A DNA stretch of 20,930 nt, taken from the NCBI GenBank assembly GCA_002789465.1, contig PFTH01000057.1, positions 1-20,930 on the forward strand. Direction: 5' to 3'. The DNA comes from Candidatus Roizmanbacteria bacterium CG_4_9_14_0_8_um_filter_34_12. Its GTDB lineage: Bacteria > Patescibacteriota > Microgenomatia > UBA1406 > GWC2-37-13. Within the stretch, counting starts at the first letter, position 1. Every line of letters begins with the position of its first letter. Under the pieces are notes generated by a model. The model saw nothing but the letters and a program-made list of their open reading frames with translations. It was not told the DNA's origin and did not search any database. The translations under genes and the position numbers were made by a program. Positions 14,125-20,608 of the stretch are shown here, in pieces.

Positions 14125-14323
14125 CCGTACAACACGTAATAATCCTGTTTCCTTTCTTATCATATTCATAGATTTTATCATCTTTTTCATCAAGAGTTTT
14201 TTTATGTGACGAGTCACAAAATGGTTGATCTTTTGATAGTCCACAAGTACAAATCCATACAGATTTTTTTTGAGATTTAATTTCAACTGGACCTTTGCCA
14301 GTATGAATTATTTTTCTTGCCAT
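14060..14323 (-). CDS. CDGSH-type iron-sulfur protein with cysteine-rich tail
   Basis: Binds a [2Fe-2S] cluster with three Cys and one His; small bacterial CDGSH proteins are thought to serve in redox or iron handling. 87 residues. The motif CTCGLSKDQPFCDSSH gives ligands Cys25, Cys27, Cys36 and His40; Gly of CDGSH is Ser here. The fold part ends near residue 63. The tail (64-87) has eight cysteines in four CC pairs separated by Asp and Gly, which looks like a metal-binding extension. The ATG at 14323 is preceded by a strong Shine-Dalgarno AGGTGAG at proper distance; a GTG at 14332 overlaps that site. It lies 24 nt after the glycoside-hydrolase-like gene in the same operon. Confidence 0.9.
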   Translation of the reverse strand: MARKIIHTGKGPVEIKSQKKSVWICTCGLSKDQPFCDSSHKKTLDEKDDKIYEYDKKGNRIITCCTDDTNKDSCCGGCCDDDCCTKK

Positions 14324-14327
14324 ATTT

Positions 14328-14334
14328 CTCACCT
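14328..14334 (-). promoter_or_regulatory. Strong Shine-Dalgarno of the CDGSH gene
   Basis: AGGTGAG on the minus strand, about 4 nt before the ATG at 14323. It is the clearest ribosome binding site in the window. It occurs at an operon-internal gene, in contrast to the apparently leaderless first genes. Confidence 0.7.
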
Positions 14335-14347
14335 ACTTTCAATAAAT

Positions 14348-16036
14348 TTATGGAACAAATAATTTTAATAGACTAGGGTGTTTTATTACTTCATTAATAT
14401 CATTAAAACTAAATTTCCCATCTCTGTTTAAGTCTAGTGGAACTAAAGGTTTAAATTTTAAAATATTAATTTCTTTTTTAAAGGTAATAAATTCCTGTCT
14501 TGGTAAATATAATGGTTTTAATATTACAATACGATACTTCTCACCAAAAATTATATTTTGAATTTTAGTTGTCTTTCCCAAACCATTTTGTAACTTAATA
14601 CCTTTTCTTTTAAATACCAATTTTTCCTCATTGTTAAATATCTGTATTTCTAAATCGTCACTACTAGCAATCAGTTTTGGAAGAATTCCAATTTGAAATT
14701 CCAAATCAGGCAACCCAAGGATATTAAATTTCCAAGATTTACTAACCATTATTTTAGATTGATCATGATAAAGTGAGAACTGAAGCGATTGCGACTTCAT
14801 TAATCCACTTGTCTTTATATATAGATTTATTTCTACTTCTTCATTTAGTTTTGTATCTTTTAAGTCAGAAAAAGAATACAGTTCTTTTGGGAAATTATCT
14901 AATGATAAATAATAGTTAGCATCTTTATCCCACCAACCTTGACCTAAGTTTTTTATTTTTATGGGAAAGTTAAAATATGAATCCGTTGCCAGTTGAGTTG
15001 GAAAATTAAACGTTAAAGTTCCTTTTTCAATAATTTCAGGATCTCCTTTTATTTTATTCATCGATTTAATCGTGTCAAATTGTTGATAATATTCTTGACT
15101 ATTAATTTTTTTCCAAGAAAAACCAAGGAAAGGATCTCCCTGATAATCCAGAACAAACGGCGTCACTGCCTTAACCCGATCATCGGTCAACCACACTTGC
15201 TCATAAGCAATTTGATAATTATTTGCCACAGTACCACGATTAACACTATTACCATCCCATCCAGTTTCTGTAATAAATACTGGAAGTTCTTTTTCTACAC
15301 CCAATTCTTTTAATAATTCAAGTTCCCATTGGTATCCGCGGATCGATCTTTTTCCATTATCCAATGGACTCCCAAAAAATCCCGGATTCGGATAGGAGTG
15401 AGAAGAAAGACCATCAACAAAGTTGAAAATTGAAAATTGATCATTGATCATTTTACGCAAATATGCCCCTGCATCTTCGTAGTTTGGAAGTGACGATGGA
15501 GCAGATAAATCCAATCCTGCCAACATGATAAAAAAATCAGGATTTTTTTCTTTTAAAGTTTTTGCGAAACTAAAGGCAACTTCCGAATAATTTTCCGGAT
15601 CAGCCTCTCCTCCCCATTCTTGACCGTGATTTGGTTCGTTAAAAAGAATAATATAACGATTCTTCACTACCCAGTTTAGTTGGTTTAAAAAATCTACCCA
15701 ACTTTTTGCATCGTTTTTATTAGGTTGTTTCCAGACCTCACCTTCTGGATGAGTTGCCAAACGAATGATTGGAATCAAGTGGTATTGACGAAGCAAATCA
15801 AATATTTCTTGCCATTTCTGCACACTTCGATCATTCTCTTGGATTATTAAAGTGACATATCCCCAATCACCTCCATTTGAATTGACCAATTCCGCTGCTT
15901 TTTTAATTTCATCATGATGCGGCTGTGCCAAATGAATACCAAATTTATTATTAGGACGACCTGACTCAGTTGCATCAATAGAAGGAGCTATTAGCAAAAA
16001 GATTATTGCTATTAATAATACAAATCTTTTTTTCAT
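14348..16036 (-). CDS. Secreted glycoside-hydrolase-like protein with dockerin-like C-terminus
   Basis: 562 residues. A signal peptide covers about residues 1-22 (MKKR, then a hydrophobic run ending near IDA). Residues 30-330 form a probable TIM barrel of clan GH-A: the acid/base motif LFNEPNHG (Glu134) and the nucleophile motif FITETGWDG (Glu257) sit at the ends of strands 4 and 7. Residues about 345-450 look like an immunoglobulin-like domain. The last 33 residues hold PLDLNRDGKFSFNDI, a single calcium-binding loop like half of a dockerin type I repeat. Likely role: cleavage or binding of extracellular polysaccharide (inference); the GH family is not certain. In-frame repeats at 15423-15446 encode DQFSIFNF. 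TATCAT ends 6 nt before the ATG. Confidence 0.82.
   Translation of the reverse strand: MKKRFVLLIAIIFLLIAPSIDATESGRPNNKFGIHLAQPHHDEIKKAAELVNSNGGDWGYVTLIIQENDRSVQKWQEIFDLLRQYHLIPIIRLATHPEGEVWKQPNKNDAKSWVDFLNQLNWVVKNRYIILFNEPNHGQEWGGEADPENYSEVAFSFAKTLKEKNPDFFIMLAGLDLSAPSSLPNYEDAGAYLRKMINDQFSIFNFVDGLSSHSYPNPGFFGSPLDNGKRSIRGYQWELELLKELGVEKELPVFITETGWDGNSVNRGTVANNYQIAYEQVWLTDDRVKAVTPFVLDYQGDPFLGFSWKKINSQEYYQQFDTIKSMNKIKGDPEIIEKGTLTFNFPTQLATDSYFNFPIKIKNLGQGWWDKDANYYLSLDNFPKELYSFSDLKDTKLNEEVEINLYIKTSGLMKSQSLQFSLYHDQSKIMVSKSWKFNILGLPDLEFQIGILPKLIASSDDLEIQIFNNEEKLVFKRKGIKLQNGLGKTTKIQNIIFGEKYRIVILKPLYLPRQEFITFKKEINILKFKPLVPLDLNRDGKFSFNDINEVIKHPSLLKLFVP
15423..15449. repeat. Short tandem repeats within the glycoside-hydrolase-like gene
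   Basis: Two adjacent small duplications, GAAAATT twice and ATTGATC-type units twice, read in frame as NDQFSIFNF on the minus strand. They resemble the intergenic AAAATTG-type repeats of such genomes and the microsatellite in trmD. They fall in a loop of the barrel, between the AYLRKM helix and the VDGLSSHSYP strand. Confidence 0.55.
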
Positions 16037-16042
16037 ATGTAT

Positions 16043-16048
16043 ATGATA
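16043..16048 (-). promoter_or_regulatory. Possible -10 of the glycoside-hydrolase-like operon
   Basis: TATCAT on the minus strand, 6 nt before the ATG at 16036, matching the window-wide short spacing. No good -35 is visible. Confidence 0.4.
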
Positions 16049-16076
16049 TCATCCGTAGATAAAAACAGAATGTTGT

Positions 16077-16108
<32 letters not shown>

Positions 16109-16123
16109 CTCGTATTATTACAA

Positions 16124-16151
16124 TTAACCTATCATAACAATCTGATATAAT
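16124..16151 (+). promoter_or_regulatory. Promoter of the 760-residue chimeric protein
   Basis: TTAACC (16124-16129), 16-nt spacer, and a consensus TATAAT (16146-16151) preceded by TGA, forming an extended -10. The -10 ends 6 nt before the ATG at 16158, so the A of ATG is the expected first transcribed base. It is among the strongest promoter-like sequences in the window. Confidence 0.65.
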
Positions 16152-16157
16152 AACCTC

Positions 16158-18440
16158 ATGGGTAAACGACAGCTGTTTTTAAAACTCACCGACCTACTTC
16201 TTTTTTCTCTTTTGGTTAAGTCTCAAGCTGGTATTGATCAAATAGAGCAAAAACCAGGAATACGAATAACTTCACCTCAAGAATATCTCTGGATATTTCT
16301 TCTCTATCAAAAAACCAATCGTCCTCTTTCTCAATCACAACAAAACTCACTGGTTCGCGTTATTTTCTGGATGTTTCAGGCAAGTTGGACTTTACATGAT
16401 TATTATAAAAATCCAAAAAACCGAAAAACAACTCTTCTATGGCAACATCTCCTTTCAAAGCCTAAAGAATTTCTTCATATTCGCAACTGCATTAATAAAC
16501 TAAAAACAGAAATTCAACAAAGTTCACTTTCCAATAGTGACAAACAAAATTTTGTTCAATACATTGATAAAGTTGGAAAAGAAATGTTTAACACAACACA
16601 AAAAATTATTCACAAAAACTATAATAACTTTGAAATTAATGATGTTATTTATTGGTACTCAATCACTTATTTAAAGATTTCCGAAATAGTTGTTTCCTTA
16701 TATCTTATGTTTATAGGAATCAAGAAGTCCGACTCTTACTGGAATGACATTCAAACTTTTGCTAAAAAAGTTCTCATAATTGGCATAGCTCACGACGACG
16801 TGTCAGATTATAAAGCAGATATCGACCTTAATGGCAAATTAAAAGAGCCAAATTTATTTGTCACTTTATTAACAAAAAAAGAAAAACAGATCATTGGGCA
16901 AAAATATCAGGGCAAATATATTTTTACTTTCTTAGAGGAGACTAAAAAAAATTATTTTCAAGCTTATTCTTTGTTTATAAAATTTATAAAAAATCAACTC
17001 CATGAAATCGACTTAATTCCTGGAATTAATTTACACGAACTGCTTGAGTTTTATTTGTTTCATTTTCCTGAATTTTTTATGATTCCGATCTCGCCCGATA
17101 GCACTGACAAACCAAAAATAGCCATTAATTCATTACAATCAATCACTTTACTAAAGAAAAACATTGATCTCGTCACTCGTTTCCGGACACAAATCAAGCA
17201 AGAAAAAAATGTTAGTCAAAAAAAGTTCAATAAACAATATCTTGATTTAGTGAGCTATCTGTATGCTCAACAAATGACAAATTCCGGCTTACCGCTTGAA
17301 CAAATTAGCTCATACATCAATAAACCTGCTTCAACTATTTCTCATTGGTTAAACGAAAATCGTTTACCATTATCTTTACGTATCAGAAAAACAAAAGAAC
17401 AAATAGACTCAAACAAATTGTTATATTCGCTGGGAATATTTGCTTTTTCCGGTTCAATAAATAAAGACGGAATAAAGATTAGCAGTCAGAATCAAAAATG
17501 GTTAATAAAGCTAAATCAATTAATTGATAATACTCGCAAATTAATATTCAAAACTCCAACCGGCCATTACCTGCGTTATTACAACCGATCATTAGCTTTA
17601 AAACTTCTCTCACTAAAGTCAAATTTAATTTCAACTTTGCAAAAATGTTCAACTTTTGAACAGCAGCAATTTGTCCAAGGACTCTTAGAATTTCAAAATA
17701 ATAAACAGTCTCTTCGCCTAAATAAAAAGATAGGGAAAATATTTATTGATTGGCTTGCTAACTATTTTCAAAGAAATAATCAAATAATTAAAATTAACAA
17801 CAAAGGTAATTATTATTTAATAACTATTAATAATGGTAAAAATAGACTGGTTAAGTCGCAACAAGAAAATAACTGGAAGATATTTATTAAGGGCGATAAA
17901 ACAGCCAAAAATACGCTAATCGATCAATATCAAAATTATGGAAAAAAGATTATTAACCAGTATTTTGGACAACAAAAAAACGAATTTTGGAGTGAACTGC
18001 CAAGTTTGATGTATCTTTGTCTTTCCCAAGCCTTAGATAAATATAAAGAAAAATATACTGACAATAAGCTCCTCCCTTCGTTTCTCAAATATCAAATTCT
18101 TGACTATTTTAGAAACTACTTTAAAACCAACTTCCCGCTTTCCACTACTTCTTCTATAGACGAAGTGTTTGAGGGGAAAGAAAAAGTTGATGAAGTAGTT
18201 GGAGTTAATTGGGAAACTGAAAAAGTTCGTCAGGCTTTAAAAAAGCTTGAGAAAAAAGATCGCCGGTTATATCTTGTGCTGGCTTTACGTTTTGGTCTGT
18301 ATGACGGCAAAGAGCATGCCTTAACCGATGATCTACCAAAAAGGTTGTTTGAGCTTGGAATTGCTGGACCCAACAATCAAATCTTATCCAAATCCCAGAC
18401 GTATCAACTCCTTATAAAAGCTCTCCAAAAATTTCGTTGA
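16158..18440 (+). CDS. Chimeric protein: isoprenoid-synthase-like domain, HTH, degenerate LAGLIDADG fold and sigma-70-like regions 2 and 4
   Basis: 760 residues. Residues 1-310 are all-helical and carry IGIAHDDVSDYKADID (Asp213, 214, 217, 221) followed by KEPNLFVTLL, like the second Asp-rich motif of trans-prenyltransferases. About 130 residues earlier, where the first motif should be, there is only ASWTLHDYYKNP. Residues 376-404 look like an HTH (LEQISSYINKPASTISHWL). Residues 420-560 resemble a two-motif LAGLIDADG endonuclease (LLYSLGIFAFSGSINKDG and FVQGLLEFQNN) with the catalytic acids lost or shifted. Residues 583-656 match sigma region 2 (LIDQYQNYGKKIINQYFG..., SQALDKY, FLKYQILDYFRN). 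Residues 687-760 match region 4 (LALRFGLYDGKEH, SKSQTYQLLIKALQKF). Likely a DNA-binding transcription factor; each assignment is by eye. Confidence 0.7.
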   Translation: MGKRQLFLKLTDLLLFSLLVKSQAGIDQIEQKPGIRITSPQEYLWIFLLYQKTNRPLSQSQQNSLVRVIFWMFQASWTLHDYYKNPKNRKTTLLWQHLLSKPKEFLHIRNCINKLKTEIQQSSLSNSDKQNFVQYIDKVGKEMFNTTQKIIHKNYNNFEINDVIYWYSITYLKISEIVVSLYLMFIGIKKSDSYWNDIQTFAKKVLIIGIAHDDVSDYKADIDLNGKLKEPNLFVTLLTKKEKQIIGQKYQGKYIFTFLEETKKNYFQAYSLFIKFIKNQLHEIDLIPGINLHELLEFYLFHFPEFFMIPISPDSTDKPKIAINSLQSITLLKKNIDLVTRFRTQIKQEKNVSQKKFNKQYLDLVSYLYAQQMTNSGLPLEQISSYINKPASTISHWLNENRLPLSLRIRKTKEQIDSNKLLYSLGIFAFSGSINKDGIKISSQNQKWLIKLNQLIDNTRKLIFKTPTGHYLRYYNRSLALKLLSLKSNLISTLQKCSTFEQQQFVQGLLEFQNNKQSLRLNKKIGKIFIDWLANYFQRNNQIIKINNKGNYYLITINNGKNRLVKSQQENNWKIFIKGDKTAKNTLIDQYQNYGKKIINQYFGQQKNEFWSELPSLMYLCLSQALDKYKEKYTDNKLLPSFLKYQILDYFRNYFKTNFPLSTTSSIDEVFEGKEKVDEVVGVNWETEKVRQALKKLEKKDRRLYLVLALRFGLYDGKEHALTDDLPKRLFELGIAGPNNQILSKSQTYQLLIKALQKFR

Positions 18441-18463
18441 TACTAGTTTTTCATTAATATATT

Positions 18464-19015
18464 ATGCCGGAGAAAGCAGAAACCTTTCAACAACCATGTG
18501 TTGAATTAAAATTGCCCGTTCATAGTCCACACGATCATATAATCGCATATCCTAAAAAATTTCCAGTTGATTTTGGTTTTATGGACTCAAATATGCCATA
18601 TGCGATCCATTTAAATGATGGAATGGGCGATTCTCAAGAGCCTAGGATAGCTATTGTTGGGTATCATAAAGGTGTGTTTAGACATATGGTACCAAATGGA
18701 ATAATAACTGGAAAAAGAAAAATATTAAGTACTGTTTGTGATAATAACTGGTGGACACAAACGAATATACATGACCTTGGACCAATAGTTTTTGAGGGTC
18801 CTTCAGAATCATTGACTAAGGTGTTAAAACCATTATTAAGATGTGAAATGAAATTTGACGTAAATCCATCCAGCACGCTGTGTATCTGTGACACTCATCC
18901 TCCACTTACTCCATATGTTGCTCCGTTTATCGTGGGTGCATGGATTGACTATAAGCAATTTATTAATAATGGAAAATTTTGTTATTTAGAAACATTGGTC
19001 AGGGAATGTAAATAA
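18464..19015 (+). CDS. Protein of unknown function
   Basis: 183 residues, soluble, no signal peptide or membrane segment. I do not recognise the family. It begins 23 nt after the chimeric sigma-like gene on the same strand and may be co-transcribed with it. Visible traits are several histidines near the N-terminus (HSPHDHIIAYP), an IAIVGYHKGVFRHM stretch, and a later CEMKF...CICDTHPPLTP segment with cysteines and a histidine that could bind metal. No canonical -10 lies at the leaderless spacing, and no Shine-Dalgarno is seen. Start is the first ATG of the frame. Confidence 0.65.
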   Translation: MPEKAETFQQPCVELKLPVHSPHDHIIAYPKKFPVDFGFMDSNMPYAIHLNDGMGDSQEPRIAIVGYHKGVFRHMVPNGIITGKRKILSTVCDNNWWTQTNIHDLGPIVFEGPSESLTKVLKPLLRCEMKFDVNPSSTLCICDTHPPLTPYVAPFIVGAWIDYKQFINNGKFCYLETLVRECK

Positions 19016-19090
19016 AAAATATGCAAAGATTTCTTTTCATTTATTCAATAATTTACGTCTTACTTTTCAAATCAGTTAATGTTAGTTGCT

Positions 19091-19321
19091 ATGGATATCG
19101 AAGATAAAAGATTTCATAACCAAAAGCTTGAAAGAAAAATCGAGTGCATAACTGGGATTACTGGTTTATGTGGTTGGGCTTTGGCTTCTTATGCAGACGC
19201 AACCGAATTAGTTTCACAAGAAGTAGGTTTAGCGGGTGTTGGGCTCGCTTTGACTGCTTTAGCCCTATCGGCATTAATATGTAGTACGCAAAAACGTCAG
19301 TCTAAGACTAATTGCAAATAA
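19091..19321 (+). CDS. Small two-helix membrane protein, unknown function
   Basis: 76 residues from the ATG at 19091; another in-frame ATG lies at 19079. A charged N-terminus (DIEDKRFHNQKLERK) is followed by two hydrophobic segments (ITGLCGWALASYA and VGLALTALALSALIC) separated by a short acidic loop, and a polar tail. A TAATGT hexamer (19077-19082) ends 8 nt before the 19091 ATG, which favours that start. No family recognised. It lies 75 nt after the 183-residue gene, and its stop is 2 nt from the stop of the convergent dCMP deaminase gene. Confidence 0.6.
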   Translation: MDIEDKRFHNQKLERKIECITGITGLCGWALASYADATELVSQEVGLAGVGLALTALALSALICSTQKRQSKTNCK

Positions 19322-19323
19322 AT

Positions 19324-19794
19324 CTAAATTTTCCCCACTTTTACCCCTGCCTTTGAAAGAAGATCTATTCCCTTATTATCAATCCCCTCTGTGGTATGCG
19401 GATGTTTATATATTACCTCGGCAATTCCCGCATTGATGATTGCTTTTGCACACTGAAGACAGGGAGCGATTGTACAATACAAAGTTGCGCCTTTTGTTGA
19501 AGCGCCATGATAGGCAGATTGAAGTAGCGCGTTTAATTCGGCATGCACGCAAATACACAGATCTTTTCGTTCATTTGTCTTTAAAATGTTCGTATGACGA
19601 TCGGAACATCGTTTACACCCACCCTCATCGCAGTTGGTAATCCCTGCAGGAGTTCCATTATATCCTGTTGCAATAATACGCTTTTCCTTCACAATAACTG
19701 CACCTACAGAGTTTCGAATACAGTTTGAACGCGCCTGCGCACTCTGTGCAATTTGCATAAAATATTCATCCCAAGATAGACGTTTTTTGTTCAT
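19324..19794 (-). CDS. dCMP deaminase (ComEB family)
   Basis: Deaminates dCMP to dUMP for thymidylate synthesis. 156 residues, normal length. The zinc-dependent deaminase site is CVHAELNAL (His84, Glu86) with PCLQC (Cys112, Cys115). The extra cysteines CDEGGCKRC (55-63) fit the second, structural zinc site of dCMP deaminases. N-terminal WDEYFMQIAQSAQARS and GTPAGITNCDEGGC are family hallmarks. It is the last gene of a minus-strand operon after the adenosine-specific kinase and a small basic protein, with 5 nt to the latter. The operon suggests nucleotide salvage. Confidence 0.96.
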   Translation of the reverse strand: MNKKRLSWDEYFMQIAQSAQARSNCIRNSVGAVIVKEKRIIATGYNGTPAGITNCDEGGCKRCSDRHTNILKTNERKDLCICVHAELNALLQSAYHGASTKGATLYCTIAPCLQCAKAIINAGIAEVIYKHPHTTEGIDNKGIDLLSKAGVKVGKI

Positions 19795-19799
19795 TAAAT

Positions 19800-19970
19800 T
19801 TAAATACTGTAATAATTAATGATATTTCTAATATTGTTTAGGTCTATATTTTTCCGTTTTGCATATTTTTTATATTTCCCAGCAAGTGAAAGTAGTTTAC
19901 TATGTTTCAACCTACTATTAATAAGGCGTTCTTTAAAAACAATCCCTTTTTCTGTTACTTTTTTGCCCAT
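19800..19970 (-). CDS. Small basic protein of unknown function
   Basis: 56 residues from the ATG at 19970, which lies 7 nt after the stop of the kinase gene; a TTG at 19994 would overlap it. Rich in lysine and arginine. The C-terminal half (LLSLAGKYKKYAKRKNIDLNNIRNII) loosely recalls the C-terminal toxin-binding stretch of VapB-type antitoxins, but no PIN-domain toxin is adjacent, so this is weak. It sits tightly between two nucleotide-salvage genes. Confidence 0.5.
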   Translation of the reverse strand: MGKKVTEKGIVFKERLINSRLKHSKLLSLAGKYKKYAKRKNIDLNNIRNIINYYSI

Positions 19971-19977
19971 AATATTT

Positions 19978-20460
19978 CTATAATTTGTATCCAATTTTTC
20001 TCAAAAATTCTTTTCTTATTTGTTTTGATTTTTTATCCTCAACTCCAAGAGGCAATCCGCCATCAATCACCCCCATAATTCCTCTACCCTGTTTTGTTTC
20101 AGCTACTATCACTTCAGTTGGATTGGCGGTTGCACAATAGATGTGAACAATTTCCGAAATCATTTTTAAACGATTTAATACATTAATTGGAAATGCATTT
20201 TTTAAGAAAATAAAAAGTGAGTGACCGACACCAACTACTTTGGCATTTTCTACTGCCAGCTTAGTCATTTCCTTATCAGTTCCTTCTGTACGGATCATCT
20301 TTTGTCCTGACGCTTCGCAAAAAGCAATCCCAAATTTTATCCCTGGAACTGCTTCAATTAATGTTTCATACACGTCTTCGACTGTCTTAATAAAATGCGA
20401 CTGGGCTAGAATAAAGTTAATTTCTGCTGGTTTTTTGATTTGAACAATATGTGTTTTCAT
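19978..20460 (-). CDS. Adenosine-specific kinase (DUF355/COG1839 family)
   Basis: Members of this family (PF04008) phosphorylate or bind adenosine and related nucleosides. 160 residues, the normal length. The family sequence is easy to recognise: NFILAQSHFIKTVEDVYE, VPGIKFGIAFCEASG, FPINVLNRLKMISEIVHIYCATANP, and GRGIMGVIDGGLPLGVE. No classic kinase loop is expected. It heads an operon with a small basic protein and dCMP deaminase. A TATAAT ends 8 nt before the ATG. The family is common in archaea and thermophiles and recurs in CPR bacteria. The biological substrate in this organism is not known. Confidence 0.95.
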   Translation of the reverse strand: MKTHIVQIKKPAEINFILAQSHFIKTVEDVYETLIEAVPGIKFGIAFCEASGQKMIRTEGTDKEMTKLAVENAKVVGVGHSLFIFLKNAFPINVLNRLKMISEIVHIYCATANPTEVIVAETKQGRGIMGVIDGGLPLGVEDKKSKQIRKEFLRKIGYKL

Positions 20461-20468
20461 ATAAATAA

Positions 20469-20474
20469 ATTATA
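20469..20474 (-). promoter_or_regulatory. -10 element of the adenosine kinase operon
   Basis: Consensus TATAAT on the minus strand, 8 nt before the ATG at 20460. The -35 is weak. The element is back-to-back with the tRNA-Pro promoter about 40 bp away. Confidence 0.6.
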
Positions 20475-20513
20475 CTGAAAAATAATTAATTATTAATCGA
20501 TTTATATTGATAG

Positions 20514-20519
20514 TATAAT
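20514..20519 (+). promoter_or_regulatory. -10 element of the tRNA-Pro gene
   Basis: Consensus TATAAT ending 12 nt before the first base of the tRNA. A TATTAA (20491-20496) with a 17-nt spacer is the best -35 candidate. Confidence 0.55.
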
Positions 20520-20531
20520 TATCAAATAATA

Positions 20532-20608
20532 CGGGGTGTAGCTCAGATGGCTAGAGCGTCAGGCTGGGGGTCTGAAGGCCGCGGGTTCAAGTCCCACCAC
20601 CCCGACCA
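20532..20608 (+). tRNA. tRNA-Pro (anticodon GGG)
   Basis: 77 nt with encoded CCA. The acceptor stem CGGGGTG pairs with CACCCCG. The D arm is GCTC/GAGC. The anticodon stem TCAGG/TCTGA encloses the loop CTGGGGG, giving anticodon GGG (reads CCC and CCU). The T arm is GCGGG-TTCAAGT-CCCAC with one C-A mismatch. C1-G72 and A73 are the normal bacterial tRNA-Pro identity elements. The 3' half is overlapped on the other strand by the extended reading frame of the recombinase gene. Confidence 0.95.

Noticed and set aside
14125..14286. Long N-terminus of the DUF192 frame
   Set aside because: It only shadows the CDGSH coding region in another frame; the DUF192 homology starts near the anchor.
17286..17840. 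Intein in the 760-residue protein
   Set aside because: LAGLIDADG-like segments are present, but no N-terminal Cys/Ser splice block or C-terminal His-Asn motif is seen, and the host protein has no recognisable extein continuity.
18664..18894. Antisense frame within the 183-residue gene
   Set aside because: No start signal and the plus-strand frame is longer and in line with its neighbours.
19021..19107. 28-codon frame encoding a short hydrophobic peptide
   Set aside because: It overlaps the start of the small membrane protein gene, has no promoter or ribosome site, and the length is within chance for AT-rich DNA.
19800..19970. Antitoxin of a VapBC module
   Set aside because: Resemblance is limited to a short stretch and no PIN-domain toxin lies next to it.
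20543..20608. Protein segment WWDLNPRPSDPQPDALAI as a real domain
   Set aside because: It is the antisense translation of the tRNA-Pro gene; such tails are common false extensions next to tRNAs.
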